Shown one piece after another: positions 63,406 to 64,000 of a DNA stretch of 64,000 bases; the first letter of the stretch is position 1; every line of letters begins with the position of its first letter. The position numbers and the translations under genes were made by a program. The notes under the pieces are model-generated. The model was not told the origin of the DNA. It ran no database searches and saw only the letters and a program-made list of their open reading frames with translations. Source of the stretch: Hortaea werneckii (Eukaryota > Ascomycota > Dothideomycetes > Mycosphaerellales > Teratosphaeriaceae); the NCBI GenBank assembly GCA_037044905.1, contig JBAOKB010000140.1, positions 1-64,000 on the forward strand, in the 5' to 3' direction.

Positions 63406-63951
63406 TCAAACTGCAAGTACAGGACGAAAGCGACCAAGACATCTGGTCCATCCGCCAGAAGGGAAGCGCTCCCAAATCTCTTCCAGTCTTTCGATCGCAA
63501 TGAGAATGTTGTTCATTGGCGTCTTTTGATGGATTTCACGTAGCTTGAAGACAAAGTACTCTCGGTAGTCTTGAGACCTGCTAGAAGCAGCCGCCACGAA
63601 GTAAGGCCAGACTAGGGCGTGCATGCCGGGAGTAGCCAAAGTAATCGACGACGTCATGTCCCGGAGCCTCTCCAGCCTGATATGATATGCAGTGGGATGA
63701 TGCTCTCCATTGTAGTCCTCCAGGTAGATGTCTTTCGCCATTTGCACTGCACCTTCCAAGCAGGAGACCTGGGCAGAGTACCAGGGGCCACAGTCGCTGA
63801 AACATGTTATGAAGTCCAGATGTTGCTTGATGTTGCCTTTAAGCATCGCAGCACCAGGGGCAGGATCCAAGAACGGTCGCACAAAGAGTTGAAACCTTGG
63901 TGCCATGTCAACAATGGCTCGTGCCAACTGCATCATTTTCTCCAGATAGAC
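63406..63951 (-). CDS. C-terminal part of a fungal transcription-factor-domain protein (runs off the window)
   Basis: The last exon starts after a TGTAG acceptor at 63952 (VYLEKMMQLARAIVD...) and ends at 63406, 181 codons; earlier exons lie beyond 64000. LVWPYFVAAASSRSQDYREYF and IAIERLEEIWERF match the C-terminal pattern of the Fungal_trans_2 domain of Zn2Cys6 regulators. The DNA-binding cluster is not in the window. Next to an amine oxidase and a permease, it may be their pathway regulator (inference). Confidence 0.65.
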   Translation of the reverse strand, partial: VYLEKMMQLARAIVDMAPRFQLFVRPFLDPAPGAAMLKGNIKQHLDFITCFSDCGPWYSAQVSCLEGAVQMAKDIYLEDYNGEHHPTAYHIRLERLRDMTSSITLATPGMHALVWPYFVAAASSRSQDYREYFVFKLREIHQKTPMNNILIAIERLEEIWERFPSGGWTRCLGRFRPVLAV

Positions 63952-64000
63952 CTACATGTGCACCTGTTGCATTAAAAACGCTTCCACTGATGGAGAAGCC

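Noticed and set aside
1..64000. tRNA, rRNA or CRISPR features
   Set aside because: I looked for GTTCGAATC-type T-arms and regularly spaced short repeats; none was found. The tandem repeats present have no spacer structure of a CRISPR array.

Overview
The window is a chromosome-end segment of a filamentous ascomycete (Pezizomycotina). The call rests on CCCTAA telomere repeats at base 1, many 50-60 bp introns with GTRNGT donors and CTRAC branch sites, a patch with a RIP-like dinucleotide signature, and fungal families such as DUF3632, GH78, MAK21, RIX7, CUE5 and a Fungal_trans_2-type regulator. Dothideomycetes is a guess only; the sequence does not fix species or class.

0-6.3 kb is the telomere-proximal zone. 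One intact 1700-codon telomere-linked RecQ helicase gene (minus strand, reading toward the telomere) is bracketed by CCCTAA motifs and followed inward by a patch almost devoid of CpA. 6.3-24 kb is accessory subtelomere. It holds a DUF3632 gene, a gene-poor stretch of decayed repeats, then five low-complexity (Q/N/Y/P/G-rich) genes. Four of these form two divergent pairs: a protein with a Zn2Cys6-like cysteine cluster, coiled coil and Q- or YG-rich tail on the minus strand, facing a Q-rich protein on the plus strand (10.7-13.3 kb and 15.0-17.5 kb). The fifth (22.7-23.4 kb) is a lone paralogue of the 12.0 kb gene. Short tandem duplications lie in the 3' flanks of four of the five. This family is the best candidate here for something undescribed. 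A secreted FAD-linked oxidase and a seven-TM rhodopsin-like membrane protein lie between the pairs and the fifth gene.

24-43.5 kb carries a small kinase-like protein, a secreted GH78 alpha-L-rhamnosidase, MAK21/NOC1 (60S assembly) divergent from mitochondrial prolyl-tRNA synthetase, a secreted, possibly GPI-anchored protein, a broken reading frame with two in-frame TAG codons, a glycine-zipper protein with a disordered tail, the sorting nexin MDM1 and the p24 cargo receptor EMP24.

43.5-59 kb is core chromosome: a Myb/SANT-like protein followed by a 44-base G run, a Cys-rich single-pass membrane protein, RIX7, VPS20 (ESCRT-III), a PITH-domain protein, the ubiquitin-Atg8 adaptor CUE5 with a WQPL Atg8-binding motif, and a DHX35-type DEAH helicase with a GC-AG intron. 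59-64 kb looks like a small amine-use cluster: an APC-superfamily amine/GABA/choline-type permease and a monoamine-oxidase-like flavoprotein diverge from one 0.7 kb promoter with two AGATAA (GATA-factor) sites, and a Fungal_trans_2-type regulator runs off the right edge.

Multi-exon models were built by hand. Their junctions agree in phase and in protein continuity, but no transcript evidence was available.
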